From: G051903925 sp051903925
GTDB lineage: Bacteria; Pseudomonadota; Alphaproteobacteria; Zavarziniales; Zavarziniaceae
Direction: 5' to 3'
Assembly: GCF_051903925.1 (NCBI RefSeq)
Contig: NZ_CP173678.1
Location: 3,038,001 to 3,102,000, forward strand
DNA: 64,000 nt
In this document: piece by piece, positions 48,464 to 57,637 of the stretch
How positions within the stretch are numbered: position 1 is the first letter of the stretch
Layout: the number at the start of each line of letters is the position of its first letter
Notes under the pieces: model-generated
Seen by the model: only the letters and a program-made list of their open reading frames with translations
Database searches by the model: none
What the model was told of the DNA's origin: nothing
Made by a program: the position numbers and the translations under genes

Positions 48464-49522
48464 ATGGCAATCCTTGAATGGCTTCTGAGCCCGGAGGGCC
48501 TGACACCGCACGGCTACTGCCTGAGCTGGACGCCGGGACTGATCTGGCTCCATGCCGGCGCGGATGCGCTGATCGGGCTGGCCTATTTTTCGATCCCGCT
48601 GGCGATCGCGGCCTTTGTCGCGCGGCGCAAGGACCTGAAGTACAGCTGGGTCGCGAACCTGTTCGTCGCCTTCATCCTGGCCTGCGGCACGACCCACATC
48701 CTGGCGATCCTGACCCTGTGGATCCCGGCCTATGGCTTCGAGGCGGTGGTCAAGGTCGTCACCGCCGGCCTGTCGGTCGCGACCGCCGCGCTGTTGTGGC
48801 CCCTGATCCCGCGGCTGCTGGCGCTGCCCTCGGCGGCGGAGCTGGAGCGCCGCGTGGCCGAGCGCACGGCGCAGCTGACCACGGCCAATGCACAGCTGCA
48901 GGAGGCGCTCGAGCAGCGCGACCTGCTGCTGCGCGAGGTCTATCACCGGGTGAAGAACAACCTGCAGATCGTCGACGGCCTGATCGTCATGCAGGGCCGC
49001 GAGGTGGCGGACGCCGGTGCCCGGCGCGCGCTGAACGGCCTGCGTCAGCGGGTTCATGCCCTGGGCCTGGTGCACAACCAGCTGATGGGATCCGATGACC
49101 TGCAGACGCTGGACATCGAGCCGTTCCTGGCCGACCTGACGGCCAACCTGGCGGAGGGGGCCGCGGCGCAGGGGGTTCAGCTCAACGTCCGTTCGCTGCC
49201 GCTGCGCGTTGGCCTGGACTTCGCCATTCCGCTGGGCCTGCTGGTGACCGAGCTGGTGACGAACGCGCTGAAGCACGCCTTTCCAGGAGGCCAGGGCCGG
49301 ATCGAGGTCGTGCTGGAACGAGATGCCGGGGGCGAAGTCATGCTGATCGTCGCGGACGATGGAATTGGCTACGATCCGAACCGGCAGCAGGCTGACGGCC
49401 GGCCGGCCCTGGGTACCAGCATCATCCAGGGCCTGGTGGCGCAGCTGCGCGGCCGGTTCGACGTGCAGCAGCAGGGCGGCACGCGCAACGTGGTGCACTT
49501 GGCGGCCCCAGCGGCCGCCTGA
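48464..49522 (+). CDS. Histidine kinase with ethylene-receptor-like membrane domain
   Basis: 352 residues. Residues ~25-120 match the plant/cyanobacterial ethylene-binding domain: GADALIGLAYFSIPL (Asp34), ACGTTHI (Cys74, His78, the Cu(I) ligands in ETR1) and VVKVVTAGLSVATAALL, three helices. Then a short coiled coil and a HisKA_2-type core with His161 (REVYHRVKNNLQIVDGL) and a HATPase domain (ELVTNALKHAF, DDGIGYDPN). Predicted to bind ethylene or a related ligand through copper and phosphorylate a receiver, probably the one encoded 56 bases downstream. ATG at 48464 with AAGGGGGA upstream. Confidence 0.88.
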   Translation: MAILEWLLSPEGLTPHGYCLSWTPGLIWLHAGADALIGLAYFSIPLAIAAFVARRKDLKYSWVANLFVAFILACGTTHILAILTLWIPAYGFEAVVKVVTAGLSVATAALLWPLIPRLLALPSAAELERRVAERTAQLTTANAQLQEALEQRDLLLREVYHRVKNNLQIVDGLIVMQGREVADAGARRALNGLRQRVHALGLVHNQLMGSDDLQTLDIEPFLADLTANLAEGAAAQGVQLNVRSLPLRVGLDFAIPLGLLVTELVTNALKHAFPGGQGRIEVVLERDAGGEVMLIVADDGIGYDPNRQQADGRPALGTSIIQGLVAQLRGRFDVQQQGGTRNVVHLAAPAAA

Positions 49523-49578
49523 CCAGGGACGACGATGTTCGGGGCCAGGGTTCGGTCCCCGGCGGAAGGCATGGATCG

Positions 49579-49980
49579 ATGAGCGTGACGGATGTGTTGA
49601 CCGAGTGCCGCCTGCAGGACTGCGTGATGATCGTCGAGGACGAATTCCTGATCGCGCAGGGCCTGGCCATCCAGGTCGAGGACATGGGCCTGGACGTCTG
49701 CGCGACGGCCGCCTCGGCGGACGAGGCGATCGACATGGCGGTACGCTACCGCCCCGCCATCGTGCTGATGGATGTGCGCCTGCGCGGCGCACGCGACGGC
49801 GTCGACGCGGCCATCGCCATCCATGAGTCGCTGGGCTCGAAGGTCATCTTCATCACCGGCTCGCGCGAGCCGGCGACCCAGGCGCGCATTGCCCAGGACC
49901 ATCCGGCAGCAGTGCTGTTCAAGCCCGTTTCGGACCGCCAGCTGCGCACCGCGATCCAGCGCGTGCGTGGCCACGCCTGA
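49579..49980 (+). CDS. Stand-alone receiver-domain response regulator
   Basis: 133 residues, only a CheY-like receiver: acidic pocket in MIVEDEFLIAQ, phosphoacceptor Asp in IVLMDVRLRG, Thr/Ser in FITGSREPA, Lys in LFKPVSDRQ. No output domain, so it acts by protein contact, for example on the GGDEF-EAL protein or on a phosphorelay. Starts 56 bases after the ethylene-receptor-like kinase and is most likely its partner. Confidence 0.9.
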   Translation: MSVTDVLTECRLQDCVMIVEDEFLIAQGLAIQVEDMGLDVCATAASADEAIDMAVRYRPAIVLMDVRLRGARDGVDAAIAIHESLGSKVIFITGSREPATQARIAQDHPAAVLFKPVSDRQLRTAIQRVRGHA

Positions 49981-50155
49981 AGGTCGCATCCGGCTGCGGT
50001 CGTCCCGCAATACCGTATTCTCTCGACCACCGTCTCTCGACCCGATCACTTCTGTACCGCTTCGCGACCGTCCAAATACGGCTTCAGTAATGAACACCGT
50101 TCGGAATCCGGTGCCAAGTGCGTAACCCTGCTACGGATTAGGATTGCATGATGGG

Positions 50156-50184
50156 ATCCGTGCGGCACTATGGTGCCGCAGGAT
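50156..50184. promoter_or_regulatory. Strong hairpin upstream of the RND gene
   Basis: TGCGGCAC and GTGCCGCA pair perfectly around a TATG loop, extended by ATCC/GGAT, about 80 bases before the RND start in a 283-base spacer. It could be an operator, an attenuator or an mRNA structure; no T tract follows. Confidence 0.45.
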
Positions 50185-50263
50185 GGCTCAACTGTGCGGG
50201 ATCCTGGTTGCAGAGGGGTGCCCGCTCCCGGCCATTCAGAAGAAACAAGATCCGGGGGGGACG

Positions 50264-52642
50264 ATGGACATCAAGCTGGGCGAGGACACGCGCCGCCGTC
50301 TGAAGGGCATCGAGGATTTCTGTTTCCGGTGGAAGGCGGCGATCCTGATCATCTTCCTGGTCGCGACAATTGCCATGGGCGTCGCCGCCACCCGCCTCAG
50401 ACTTGATGCCGGCTTCGACAAGCAGCTCCCCGTCGGTCACGAATACATCGACACGTTCCACCAGTATCAGGAGAATTTCGGCGGTGCGAACCGCATCCTG
50501 GTGGCCCTGGGCGTCAACGAGGGGACGATCTATACGCCTGAGTTCCTGCGGATCCTGAAGCAGGCGACCGACGACGTCTTCTACATCCCCGGTGTCGCCC
50601 GTTCGTCCGTGCAGTCGATCTGGACGCCCAGCACCCGCTTCCTGGAAGTGGTGGAAGGCGGCATCAGTGCAGGCGACGTGATCTCCAGCGGCTTCCAGCC
50701 CACGCCCGAAGGCATCGCCCAGGTCCGCGACAATGTCGCCAAGGCCGAGGTCGTCGGCCGCCTCGTCTCCAACGACTTCAAGGCCGCGATGATCACGGCC
50801 GAGTTGCAGGAGGTCGATCCCAATACGCGCGAGCGGCTGGACTACCTGGTCGCGGCGGAACGCCTTGAGGAAACGCTGCGCGCCAAGTACGAGAAGGAAG
50901 GCGTGACCGTCCACATCATCGGCTTTGCCAAGATGACGGGCGACATTGCCGATGGGTCGGCCAGCGTCATCTCGTTCTTCGGCATCGCGCTGCTGTTCGT
51001 GGGCGTCCTCGTCTACATGTATTCCCGGTCGATCGTGCTGACGATCCTGCCGATCGTCTGTTCGCTCGCCTCGCTGGTCTGGCAGTTCGGCATCCTGACC
51101 ATCCTCGGCTATGGCCTGGATCCGCTCGCCATCCTCGTGCCGTTCCTGGTCTTCGCCATTGGCGTGAGCCACGGCGTGCAGCAGATCAACCTGATCGGCG
51201 CCGAGGTGGCGGAGGGCAAGAGCAAGGAGGAGGCGGCGCGCACAAGCTTCACCATGCTGCTGATTCCCGGCGCGACGGCGCTGCTGGCGGACCTGGTCGG
51301 GTTCCTGACGCTCTACATGATCCCGATTCCGATGATCCAGGAAATGGCGGTCACGGCCTCGATCGGCGTTGCATTCAAGATCGTCACCAACCTGTTCATG
51401 CTGCCGCTCCTCGGCTCGTACCTGTCGCTGGGGGCCAGTTACCCGGCGCGCGCACGCAAGGCGATCGCCCAGCGCGAGCGGCTGTGGCCTCATGTCGCCA
51501 AGGTGACGCGCCCCCGCTGGGCCGTCGTCATCGTCCTGGTGTCGGTCGTGGTCTTTGGCGTCGCCAGCTACGAACGCAACTTCCTGCAGTTCGGCGACGT
51601 GTCTGCAGGCGCCCCCGAATTGCGCGAAGATTCCCGCTACAACCAGGACGTCGTCTACATCACCAACCACTTCTCGATCGGCGTCGACGTGATGACGGCA
51701 ATCGTGGAAGTGCCGCAGGACGCCTGCGTGGACCCGGCGATCATGCGTCACCTGGACAAGTTCCGCTGGCACATGATGAACGTGCCGGGCGTGCAGTCGG
51801 CGGTGAACCTCGCCTCCCGCACCAAGGAGATCGCCACGATGTGGCGGGAGGGCAATCCGCGCTGGCGCGAATTGCCGCGCAACTCCGCCGCGATCAGCCA
51901 GTCGGTCCGCGAGGTGCAGACGTCGAGCGGGCTGCTGAACTCCGACTGCAGCGTGATGCCGCTGGTCATCTACACAAGTGACCACCGCGCCGACACGATC
52001 AAGCGGGTGATCGCCGCGGTCGAGGCGTTCCGCGCAGACCATCCGATGACGGGCGTCAATATTCGCCTGGCCACTGGCAACCTGGGTGTGATGGCCGCGA
52101 TGAACGACATCGTGGAGCACGCCGAACTGACTATCCTGCTCTATGTCTACATCGCGGTGATGTTCCTCGTGTACATCACCTATTGGGACTGGCGCGCGAT
52201 GATCTGCTGCGTCGTGCCGCTGGCCCTGTGTTCGTCCATCGGCTACTGGTTCATGGCGGTGTTCGGCATCGGGCTCAAGATCTCGACCCTTCCGGTCATG
52301 GCCTTGGCGGTCGGCATTGGCGTGGATTACGGCATCTACATCTACAGCCGTCTCCAGCTCTATATCGAGCAGGGTTGGCGCATCCAGGAAGCCTATACCC
52401 GGACACTGAACGAGACGGGCAGCGCCGTGATCTGTACCGGCATGACGCTGACCTGCGGTGTCTTCACCTGGGTGTTCTCCACGTTGAAGTTCCAGGCCGA
52501 CATGGGGGCACTCCTGTCGTTCATGTTCTTCATCTCGATGATCGCCGCGATCGTTGCCCTGCCGGCCCTGGCCGTGGTGCTGGACCTGATCTTCCCGCGG
52601 CGTCAGCGGGTGCCGGCTCCGCAGCCGGCCATCGCCGAATAG
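50264..52642 (+). CDS. RND-family MMPL-type lipid/hydrophobe transporter
   Basis: 792 residues. Two repeated halves with about 12 helices and two large exoplasmic loops; resembles MMPL/HpnN-type proteins. Signatures: VPFLVFAIGVSHGVQQINLIGAEV (first half) and LPVMALAVGIGVDYGIYIYSRL (second half, where the Asp-Tyr are part of the proton path). ATG at 50264 preceded by a G-rich leader that recurs before the PQQ dehydrogenase. Next to a flavin monooxygenase, a YceI protein and lipid-type enzymes, so a sterol, terpenoid or other lipid could be its cargo; that is context only. Confidence 0.88.
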   Translation: MDIKLGEDTRRRLKGIEDFCFRWKAAILIIFLVATIAMGVAATRLRLDAGFDKQLPVGHEYIDTFHQYQENFGGANRILVALGVNEGTIYTPEFLRILKQATDDVFYIPGVARSSVQSIWTPSTRFLEVVEGGISAGDVISSGFQPTPEGIAQVRDNVAKAEVVGRLVSNDFKAAMITAELQEVDPNTRERLDYLVAAERLEETLRAKYEKEGVTVHIIGFAKMTGDIADGSASVISFFGIALLFVGVLVYMYSRSIVLTILPIVCSLASLVWQFGILTILGYGLDPLAILVPFLVFAIGVSHGVQQINLIGAEVAEGKSKEEAARTSFTMLLIPGATALLADLVGFLTLYMIPIPMIQEMAVTASIGVAFKIVTNLFMLPLLGSYLSLGASYPARARKAIAQRERLWPHVAKVTRPRWAVVIVLVSVVVFGVASYERNFLQFGDVSAGAPELREDSRYNQDVVYITNHFSIGVDVMTAIVEVPQDACVDPAIMRHLDKFRWHMMNVPGVQSAVNLASRTKEIATMWREGNPRWRELPRNSAAISQSVREVQTSSGLLNSDCSVMPLVIYTSDHRADTIKRVIAAVEAFRADHPMTGVNIRLATGNLGVMAAMNDIVEHAELTILLYVYIAVMFLVYITYWDWRAMICCVVPLALCSSIGYWFMAVFGIGLKISTLPVMALAVGIGVDYGIYIYSRLQLYIEQGWRIQEAYTRTLNETGSAVICTGMTLTCGVFTWVFSTLKFQADMGALLSFMFFISMIAAIVALPALAVVLDLIFPRRQRVPAPQPAIAE

Positions 52643-52688
52643 GGCAGGGGCGGGGCCTGCCCCGCCGCTTCGCCAGCTCCGAATGCTG

Positions 52689-52711
52689 CCGCCGGTCAGT
52701 ACCGGCGGTAC
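52689..52711. promoter_or_regulatory. Palindromic site, TACCGGCGGTA type, upstream of flavin monooxygenase
   Basis: GTACCGGCGGTAC at 52699-52711 is a perfect 13-base palindrome about a central G. It overlaps an 8-base stem (CCGCCGGT, 52689-52696, with ACCGGCGG, 52701-52708). The same palindrome core occurs at 62937-62949. The position between the RND stop and the monooxygenase start fits an operator or, with the following TTTT, a weak terminator. Confidence 0.5.
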
Positions 52712-52847
52712 GCATTTTGAATCAAGAGTATGGCGTTTGATCTCGATCAAGGGAGAGCGTATCTCGACCATGGACACTGGGATCCGAGGAAACGGGAGGG
52801 CAATCGGACTGGTCCGGCCCCCTCCATAACGAGAGACGCTGGACGCC

Positions 52848-54386
52848 ATGGACGAGACATTCACCCTCGCGCGCGACAACCCGTCATCGGATGCGACCGG
52901 CAGTCCCGCGCCGGCAGCCGATGGCGCCGTCGAGAACTTCGACGTCCTGATCGTGGGTGCCGGGATCTCCGGTGTCGGTGCGGCCTATCATCTGACGCGG
53001 CAGCGGCCCGATACCAAGTTCGTGGTGCTGGAGGTGCAGGACAGCTTCGGCGGCACCTGGCTGACCCACAAGTATCCGGGGATCCGCTCGGACAGCGATC
53101 TCTACACGTTCGGCTATCGCTTCAAGCCCTGGGTCGGCGCACCCATCGCCACGGCGGGCGAGATCCGCTCTTACATGCAGGAAGTGATCGCCGAGAACGC
53201 GCTCGACCAGCACATCCGCTATGGCCACAAGATCCTGTCCGCGTCCTGGTCGTCGACCGACAAGCGCTGGACGATCGAGGCGCTGCTGACCCGGACGGGC
53301 GAAATCCGTCGGTTCACGGCCAACTTCCTGTGGATGTGCCAGGGCTATTACCGGCACGAGAAGGGCTTCACCCCGGACTGGCCCGGCATGGCCGACTTCA
53401 AGGGGACGATCGTCCATCCGCAGTCCTGGCCCGAGGACCTGGACTACAAGAACAAGCGCGTGGTGGTGATCGGCTCCGGCGCCACGGCGGCGACGCTGGT
53501 CCCGGCCATCGCCAACGATGTCGCGCATGTCACGATGCTGCAGCGCTCGCCGACCTACTTCATCCCCGCGGCCAATGCCAACGAACTGGCCGACACGCTG
53601 CGCGAACTGGACATTGACGAGGCCTGGATCCACGAGATCGTCCGCCGCAAGATCGTCCATGATCAGGGCGTCTTCACCCGGCGCACGTTCGAGGAGCCGG
53701 AGGTGGTGCGCGAGGAACTGCTGGGCGGCGTCCGCGCCTTCCTGGGCGAGGACTTCGACATGAAGCACTTCACCCCCAGCTATCGCCCCTGGCGCCAGCG
53801 CATCGCCTTCGTTCCCGATGGCGACCTGTTCAAGGGCATCGCCGCAGGCAAGGCATCGGTCGTCACGGACGAGATCGAGCGTTTCACCGAGACGGGGATC
53901 CTGCTGAAGTCGGGCGAGACGCTGGAGGCCGACATCGTCGTGACGGCCACGGGCTTCAACCTGTGCATGCTGGGCGATATCGCCTTCGAGGTCGACGGCA
54001 AGCCGCTCGACTTCTCCAAGACGGTGACCTATCGCGGCATGATGTTTACCGGCGTGCCCAACATGGTGTGGGTGTTCGGCTATTTCCGTGCCAGCTGGAC
54101 CCTGCGCGTGGACCTGGTCGCTGACTTCGTCTGCCGCATGCTCGACCACATGCGCTCGCTCAACAAGCGCCAGGTCGAGCCGGTGCTCCGGCCGGAGGAT
54201 GCGGACATGCCGCTGCTGCCCTGGATCGACACCGACGACTTCAATCCCGGGTACATCCTGCGCGGCATGCACCTGCTGCCACAACGCGGTGCCAAGCCGG
54301 AATGGCAGCACACCCAGGACTACTGGTCCGAAAAGGACACGCTGCCGAAGATCGACCTGACGGGCGCGGAGTTCAAGTACAGCTGA
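52848..54386 (+). CDS. Baeyer-Villiger-type flavin monooxygenase (EtaA-like)
   Basis: 512 residues. FAD site VLIVGAGISGVGAAYHL, NADPH site VVVIGSGATAATLVPAI, and a classical fingerprint with the His (FKGTIVHPQSWP), in contrast to the one at 28864. Resembles EtaA/4-hydroxyacetophenone monooxygenases that oxidise ketones or thioamides. ATG at 52848, 205 bases after the RND gene. Likely part of the same oxidative unit but with its own promoter region. Confidence 0.9.
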   Translation: MDETFTLARDNPSSDATGSPAPAADGAVENFDVLIVGAGISGVGAAYHLTRQRPDTKFVVLEVQDSFGGTWLTHKYPGIRSDSDLYTFGYRFKPWVGAPIATAGEIRSYMQEVIAENALDQHIRYGHKILSASWSSTDKRWTIEALLTRTGEIRRFTANFLWMCQGYYRHEKGFTPDWPGMADFKGTIVHPQSWPEDLDYKNKRVVVIGSGATAATLVPAIANDVAHVTMLQRSPTYFIPAANANELADTLRELDIDEAWIHEIVRRKIVHDQGVFTRRTFEEPEVVREELLGGVRAFLGEDFDMKHFTPSYRPWRQRIAFVPDGDLFKGIAAGKASVVTDEIERFTETGILLKSGETLEADIVVTATGFNLCMLGDIAFEVDGKPLDFSKTVTYRGMMFTGVPNMVWVFGYFRASWTLRVDLVADFVCRMLDHMRSLNKRQVEPVLRPEDADMPLLPWIDTDDFNPGYILRGMHLLPQRGAKPEWQHTQDYWSEKDTLPKIDLTGAEFKYS

Positions 54387-54502
54387 GGTCGCGCACCCGC
54401 CGGGGCAGCGCCGGACGGTCCGTCGTGATCGTCCGCCGCCGCCCTGGCACGTCCCGTCGCGTGGGCTATAGTCGCCCGCGGAAACGAACGGGAGGATGAC
54501 GG

Positions 54503-55192
54503 ATGCGCCGCATGCACCTGCTGGGCCTTGGACTTCTTGCAGCGCTCGCCCTGGCGCAGGGGGCAATCGCCGGGGCCGCCCGGGCTGACGAGTCGCCGGT
54601 GATCATCGGCACCCTGCCGGCCGGCGACTACACGTTGGATGCCAGTCATGCCAGCCTGCTGTTCCGCGTCGACCATCTGGGCTTTTCCAAGTACACGGCC
54701 CGCTTCAAGCGCTTTGACGCACAGCTGAAACTGGATCCGCAGGCTCCCGACCAGGCGGTGCTGCAGGCCAGCGTCGAGGCTGCCTCGCTGGAGACGGACT
54801 ACCCGACGCCGGAGACGCTCGACTTCAACGCGACGTTGCGCGGGGAGCAGTGGCTGGATGCGGAACGCCACCCGCAAATCACCTTCAAGTCGACCCGGAT
54901 CGAGCTGACGGGGGCCGCGACCGCGCGCATCCATGGCGACTTCACCCTGCGCGGGGTCACCAAACCCCTGGTCCTGGAAGCGCGCTTCAATGGCGGCTAT
55001 TCCGGCCATCCGATGGATCCCAATGCCCGCATCGGCTTCTCGGCCCACGCCACCTTGAACCGGTCCGACTTCGGCATGACCTATGGCATTCCTGCGCCTG
55101 GCACCCGCATGGGCGTCGGCGACGCGGTGGAGGTCATCCTGGAAGTCGAGTTCACGGGGCCCCCGCTGGCGGTGCTGCCCACCGCCGAATAG
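54503..55192 (+). CDS. YceI-family lipocalin-like periplasmic protein
   Basis: 229 residues. Signal peptide about 1-28 (ending ARADESP). The YceI fold binds isoprenoid or other hydrophobic chains: DYTLDASHASLLFRVDHLGFSKY, RHPQITFKSTRIEL, and the tail IGFSAHATLNRSDFGM with GIPAPGTRMGVGD. ATG at 54503 with GGGAGG eight bases upstream. 116 bases after the monooxygenase and possibly in its transcript; consistent with handling a lipid. Confidence 0.88.
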   Translation: MRRMHLLGLGLLAALALAQGAIAGAARADESPVIIGTLPAGDYTLDASHASLLFRVDHLGFSKYTARFKRFDAQLKLDPQAPDQAVLQASVEAASLETDYPTPETLDFNATLRGEQWLDAERHPQITFKSTRIELTGAATARIHGDFTLRGVTKPLVLEARFNGGYSGHPMDPNARIGFSAHATLNRSDFGMTYGIPAPGTRMGVGDAVEVILEVEFTGPPLAVLPTAE

Positions 55193-55289
55193 GCTCGCCG
55201 CGATGTCGGGACCTGCGACGCCGCCGCCCGGAACGGGCCTGGACGTTCCGCGTTCAGACAGGGACAGATCCCTGCCGCTAAGGTCCTTG

Positions 55290-56759
55290 ATGGCGTCGAT
55301 GTCGCGTGCTGCCCGGCTTGTCCTTCTGCCCCATCCGCGCAAGGCCCAGGCCCGCCGCGATGGCGCGGGCCTGGGCCGGGATGTGGCGGCGGGCACCGCG
55401 GTTTCCCTGGTTTCCGACAACCTGGAGGCCTTTGCCCTGCGTGCGCTCAGCGCACGCGAGGCCACGGCCACGCTGGACCTGCAATACTATACCTGGGGTG
55501 AGGACGTGACCGGCCGCCTGCTGGCGCGCGAAGTGCTGTGCGCGGCCGATCGCGGGGTCAAGGTGCGGCTGCTGCTGGACGACCTCTATGTCCGCGACGC
55601 CTCGCTCGAACTCTCGACCCTGGCCCAGCATCCCAATATCCAGGTCCGCCTCTACAACCCGTTCAAGATCCGCAATTGGGGCCTTCTGGGCCGCACGGCG
55701 AACCTGCTGTTCTCCAGCTATCGCCTGAACCATCGCATGCACAACAAGGCCTGGATCGTCGATGGCCACGTCGCGATCGCCGGCGGCCGCAACATCGGCG
55801 ACGAGTATTTCGACGCGTCCAGCCAGTTCAATTTCCGCGACCTGGACATGGTGCTGAGCGGGGCGGCCGTGCCGCACGCCGTGTCCCTCTTCGAACGCTA
55901 CTGGTCAAGCCGGCGGGTCCATCCGTTCGAGAATATCGGCGAGGCATCGGCCATGGCGTCCGGGCTGGAGGGCCTGCGCCGTCGCCTGGACGCCTTTGCC
56001 GAGGAGGCCGTCGCCCGTTCCTATCTGGACCGCGTGCGCGACTATTCCGCGCTGGAGGAGCTGCTGCGCAAGGGCCGGACGGAACTGCCGGCCGGCGCCG
56101 TGCGTGTCGTCGCCGACCCGCCCGACAAGGGACGTCCAGGCCTGCGCAAGCCGGGCATTCTCAACGTGCTGCGCGCGGCCATGGCGTCGGCCGAGAAGGA
56201 GGTCGTCCTGATCTCGCCCTATTTCGTGCCGGGGCGAAAGGGTTCGCGCCTGCTGGTGCGCCTGGCCCGGCGCGGGGTGAAGGTGTCCGTCCTGACCAAC
56301 TCCCTGGCGGCGACGGACGTCCTGGCCGTCCATGGCGGCTATGCCCGCTATCGCCGCCGCCTGCTGCGCGCCGGCATCGCCATGTACGAACTGAAGCGCG
56401 GCGGGCAGGAAGGCACCAGCCTGTTCGGCTCGTCCGGCCAGGCCAGCCTGCATACCAAGGCGCTATTCATGGACGATGACTTGGTCTTTGTCGGGTCGTT
56501 CAACCTGGATCCGCGCTCGGCCAACCTGAACACGGAAATGGGCACGTTTGCCCGCCACCCCGAACTGGTGAGGCAGTTGCGGGCCGAGTTCGCGCGCCTG
56601 ACCGATCGCTCGCGCAGTTGGACCGTCCAGTTGGAGAATCGCCGGCTTGTCTGGCGCGACGACACGGGCCGCGACTGGCACGGCGAGCCGGAGACGCCCT
56701 TCCTGCGCCGGGCCATGGCCCGCATCCTGGGCTGGCTGCCCCTGGAGCCGCAGCTCTAG
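55290..56759 (+). CDS. Phospholipase D-family enzyme, ClsC-like
   Basis: About 489 residues from ATG at 55290 (AAGG seven bases upstream); 55203 is an alternative start that adds 29 residues. Two HKD motifs: HNKAWIVDGHVAIAGGRNIGDEYFD and HTKALFMDDDLVFVGSFNLDPRS. Resembles the ClsC cardiolipin synthase or other two-HKD bacterial PLDs. The frame continues upstream over YceI without PLD sequence, so the true start is after the YceI stop. Convergent with the EEP gene, 14 bases apart. Confidence 0.87.
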   Translation: MASMSRAARLVLLPHPRKAQARRDGAGLGRDVAAGTAVSLVSDNLEAFALRALSAREATATLDLQYYTWGEDVTGRLLAREVLCAADRGVKVRLLLDDLYVRDASLELSTLAQHPNIQVRLYNPFKIRNWGLLGRTANLLFSSYRLNHRMHNKAWIVDGHVAIAGGRNIGDEYFDASSQFNFRDLDMVLSGAAVPHAVSLFERYWSSRRVHPFENIGEASAMASGLEGLRRRLDAFAEEAVARSYLDRVRDYSALEELLRKGRTELPAGAVRVVADPPDKGRPGLRKPGILNVLRAAMASAEKEVVLISPYFVPGRKGSRLLVRLARRGVKVSVLTNSLAATDVLAVHGGYARYRRRLLRAGIAMYELKRGGQEGTSLFGSSGQASLHTKALFMDDDLVFVGSFNLDPRSANLNTEMGTFARHPELVRQLRAEFARLTDRSRSWTVQLENRRLVWRDDTGRDWHGEPETPFLRRAMARILGWLPLEPQL

Positions 56760-56773
56760 GGGCAGGTTGCGGG

Positions 56774-57637
56774 TCAGGCGGCGAGGCGAGTCTGGTCCAT
56801 CAGCGCGCTTGCTCCCTCCAGGTTGATGCGCGCCTTGATCGGCAGGTGGTCGGAGGTGATCCGCGCCAGGTCCGAATGATGCACGTCCATGCCGGAAATC
56901 ATGGCCGGCGGATTGGCCAGGATGCGGTCCAGCGCGAACAGGGGGAAGCGGGCCGGGAAACTGGGCAGGTGCGCGGTCAGCGGCCCGAAATGCGGGTCGA
57001 AATTGCGCAGCGACGAGCGCGACCCGACGCGCCATTCGTTGAGGTCGCCCAGGATCAGTGTTGGCCGTTCGCGGCAAGAGCCCAGCGTCGACAGGATCGC
57101 GTCGGCCTGCTGTGCGCGCGACCGGCGCAGCAGGCCCAGATGGGCGCTGACGATGCGCAAGGGGCCCTGGTCCAGGTCCAGGTCGACGACCAGCGCGCCG
57201 CGCGGCTCGACGCCCGGCAGGGCCAGCTGGCGTACCCGGGCCACGCTGCCCTGGCGGATCAGCAGCAGGTTGCCGTGCCAGCCTTCGCCCAGGGCGCGGC
57301 CGAAAACCGGAATAGGGTGCAGGCCGCTGTCGCGCTTCAGGCGGGCCATGTCGATCAGGCCCGCCTTGGCGCCAAAGCGCTGGTCCGCCTCCTGCAGGGC
57401 GACGATGTCGGCGTCCAGTTCGGCAATGACCTGGGCCGTGCGCGCAGGGTCGAAACGGTTGTCGGTGCCAACGCACTTGTGGACGTTGTACGAGGCGATG
57501 AGCAGGCTCCCGCGCCCTTCCTCAACCCCTGTCGCACTCGACGTTGCAGACGGCGCACCGCGCCAACGCCCCCGGCGTTCGGGACGCATGGTGTTGACGA
57601 CGCGGGATGAAAGCCAGTGTCCGGGGCGGTCTGTCAT
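56774..57637 (-). CDS. Endonuclease/exonuclease/phosphatase-family hydrolase
   Basis: 287 residues from ATG at 57637. EEP-fold motifs: SYNVHKCVG, DIVALQEADQRFG, ILGDLNEWR and ITSDHLPIKA. Members include AP nucleases and phospholipid phosphodiesterases; the one next to ClsC-type PLD genes is common and may act on a lipid or nucleic acid. Convergent with the PLD gene; divergent from the PQQ dehydrogenase. Confidence 0.85.
   Translation of the reverse strand: MTDRPGHWLSSRVVNTMRPERRGRWRGAPSATSSATGVEEGRGSLLIASYNVHKCVGTDNRFDPARTAQVIAELDADIVALQEADQRFGAKAGLIDMARLKRDSGLHPIPVFGRALGEGWHGNLLLIRQGSVARVRQLALPGVEPRGALVVDLDLDQGPLRIVSAHLGLLRRSRAQQADAILSTLGSCRERPTLILGDLNEWRVGSRSSLRNFDPHFGPLTAHLPSFPARFPLFALDRILANPPAMISGMDVHHSDLARITSDHLPIKARINLEGASALMDQTRLAA

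Noticed and set aside
52643..52847. Small gene between the RND gene and monooxygenase
   Set aside because: No frame with a start and ribosome site; the content is a palindrome and promoter-like sequence.
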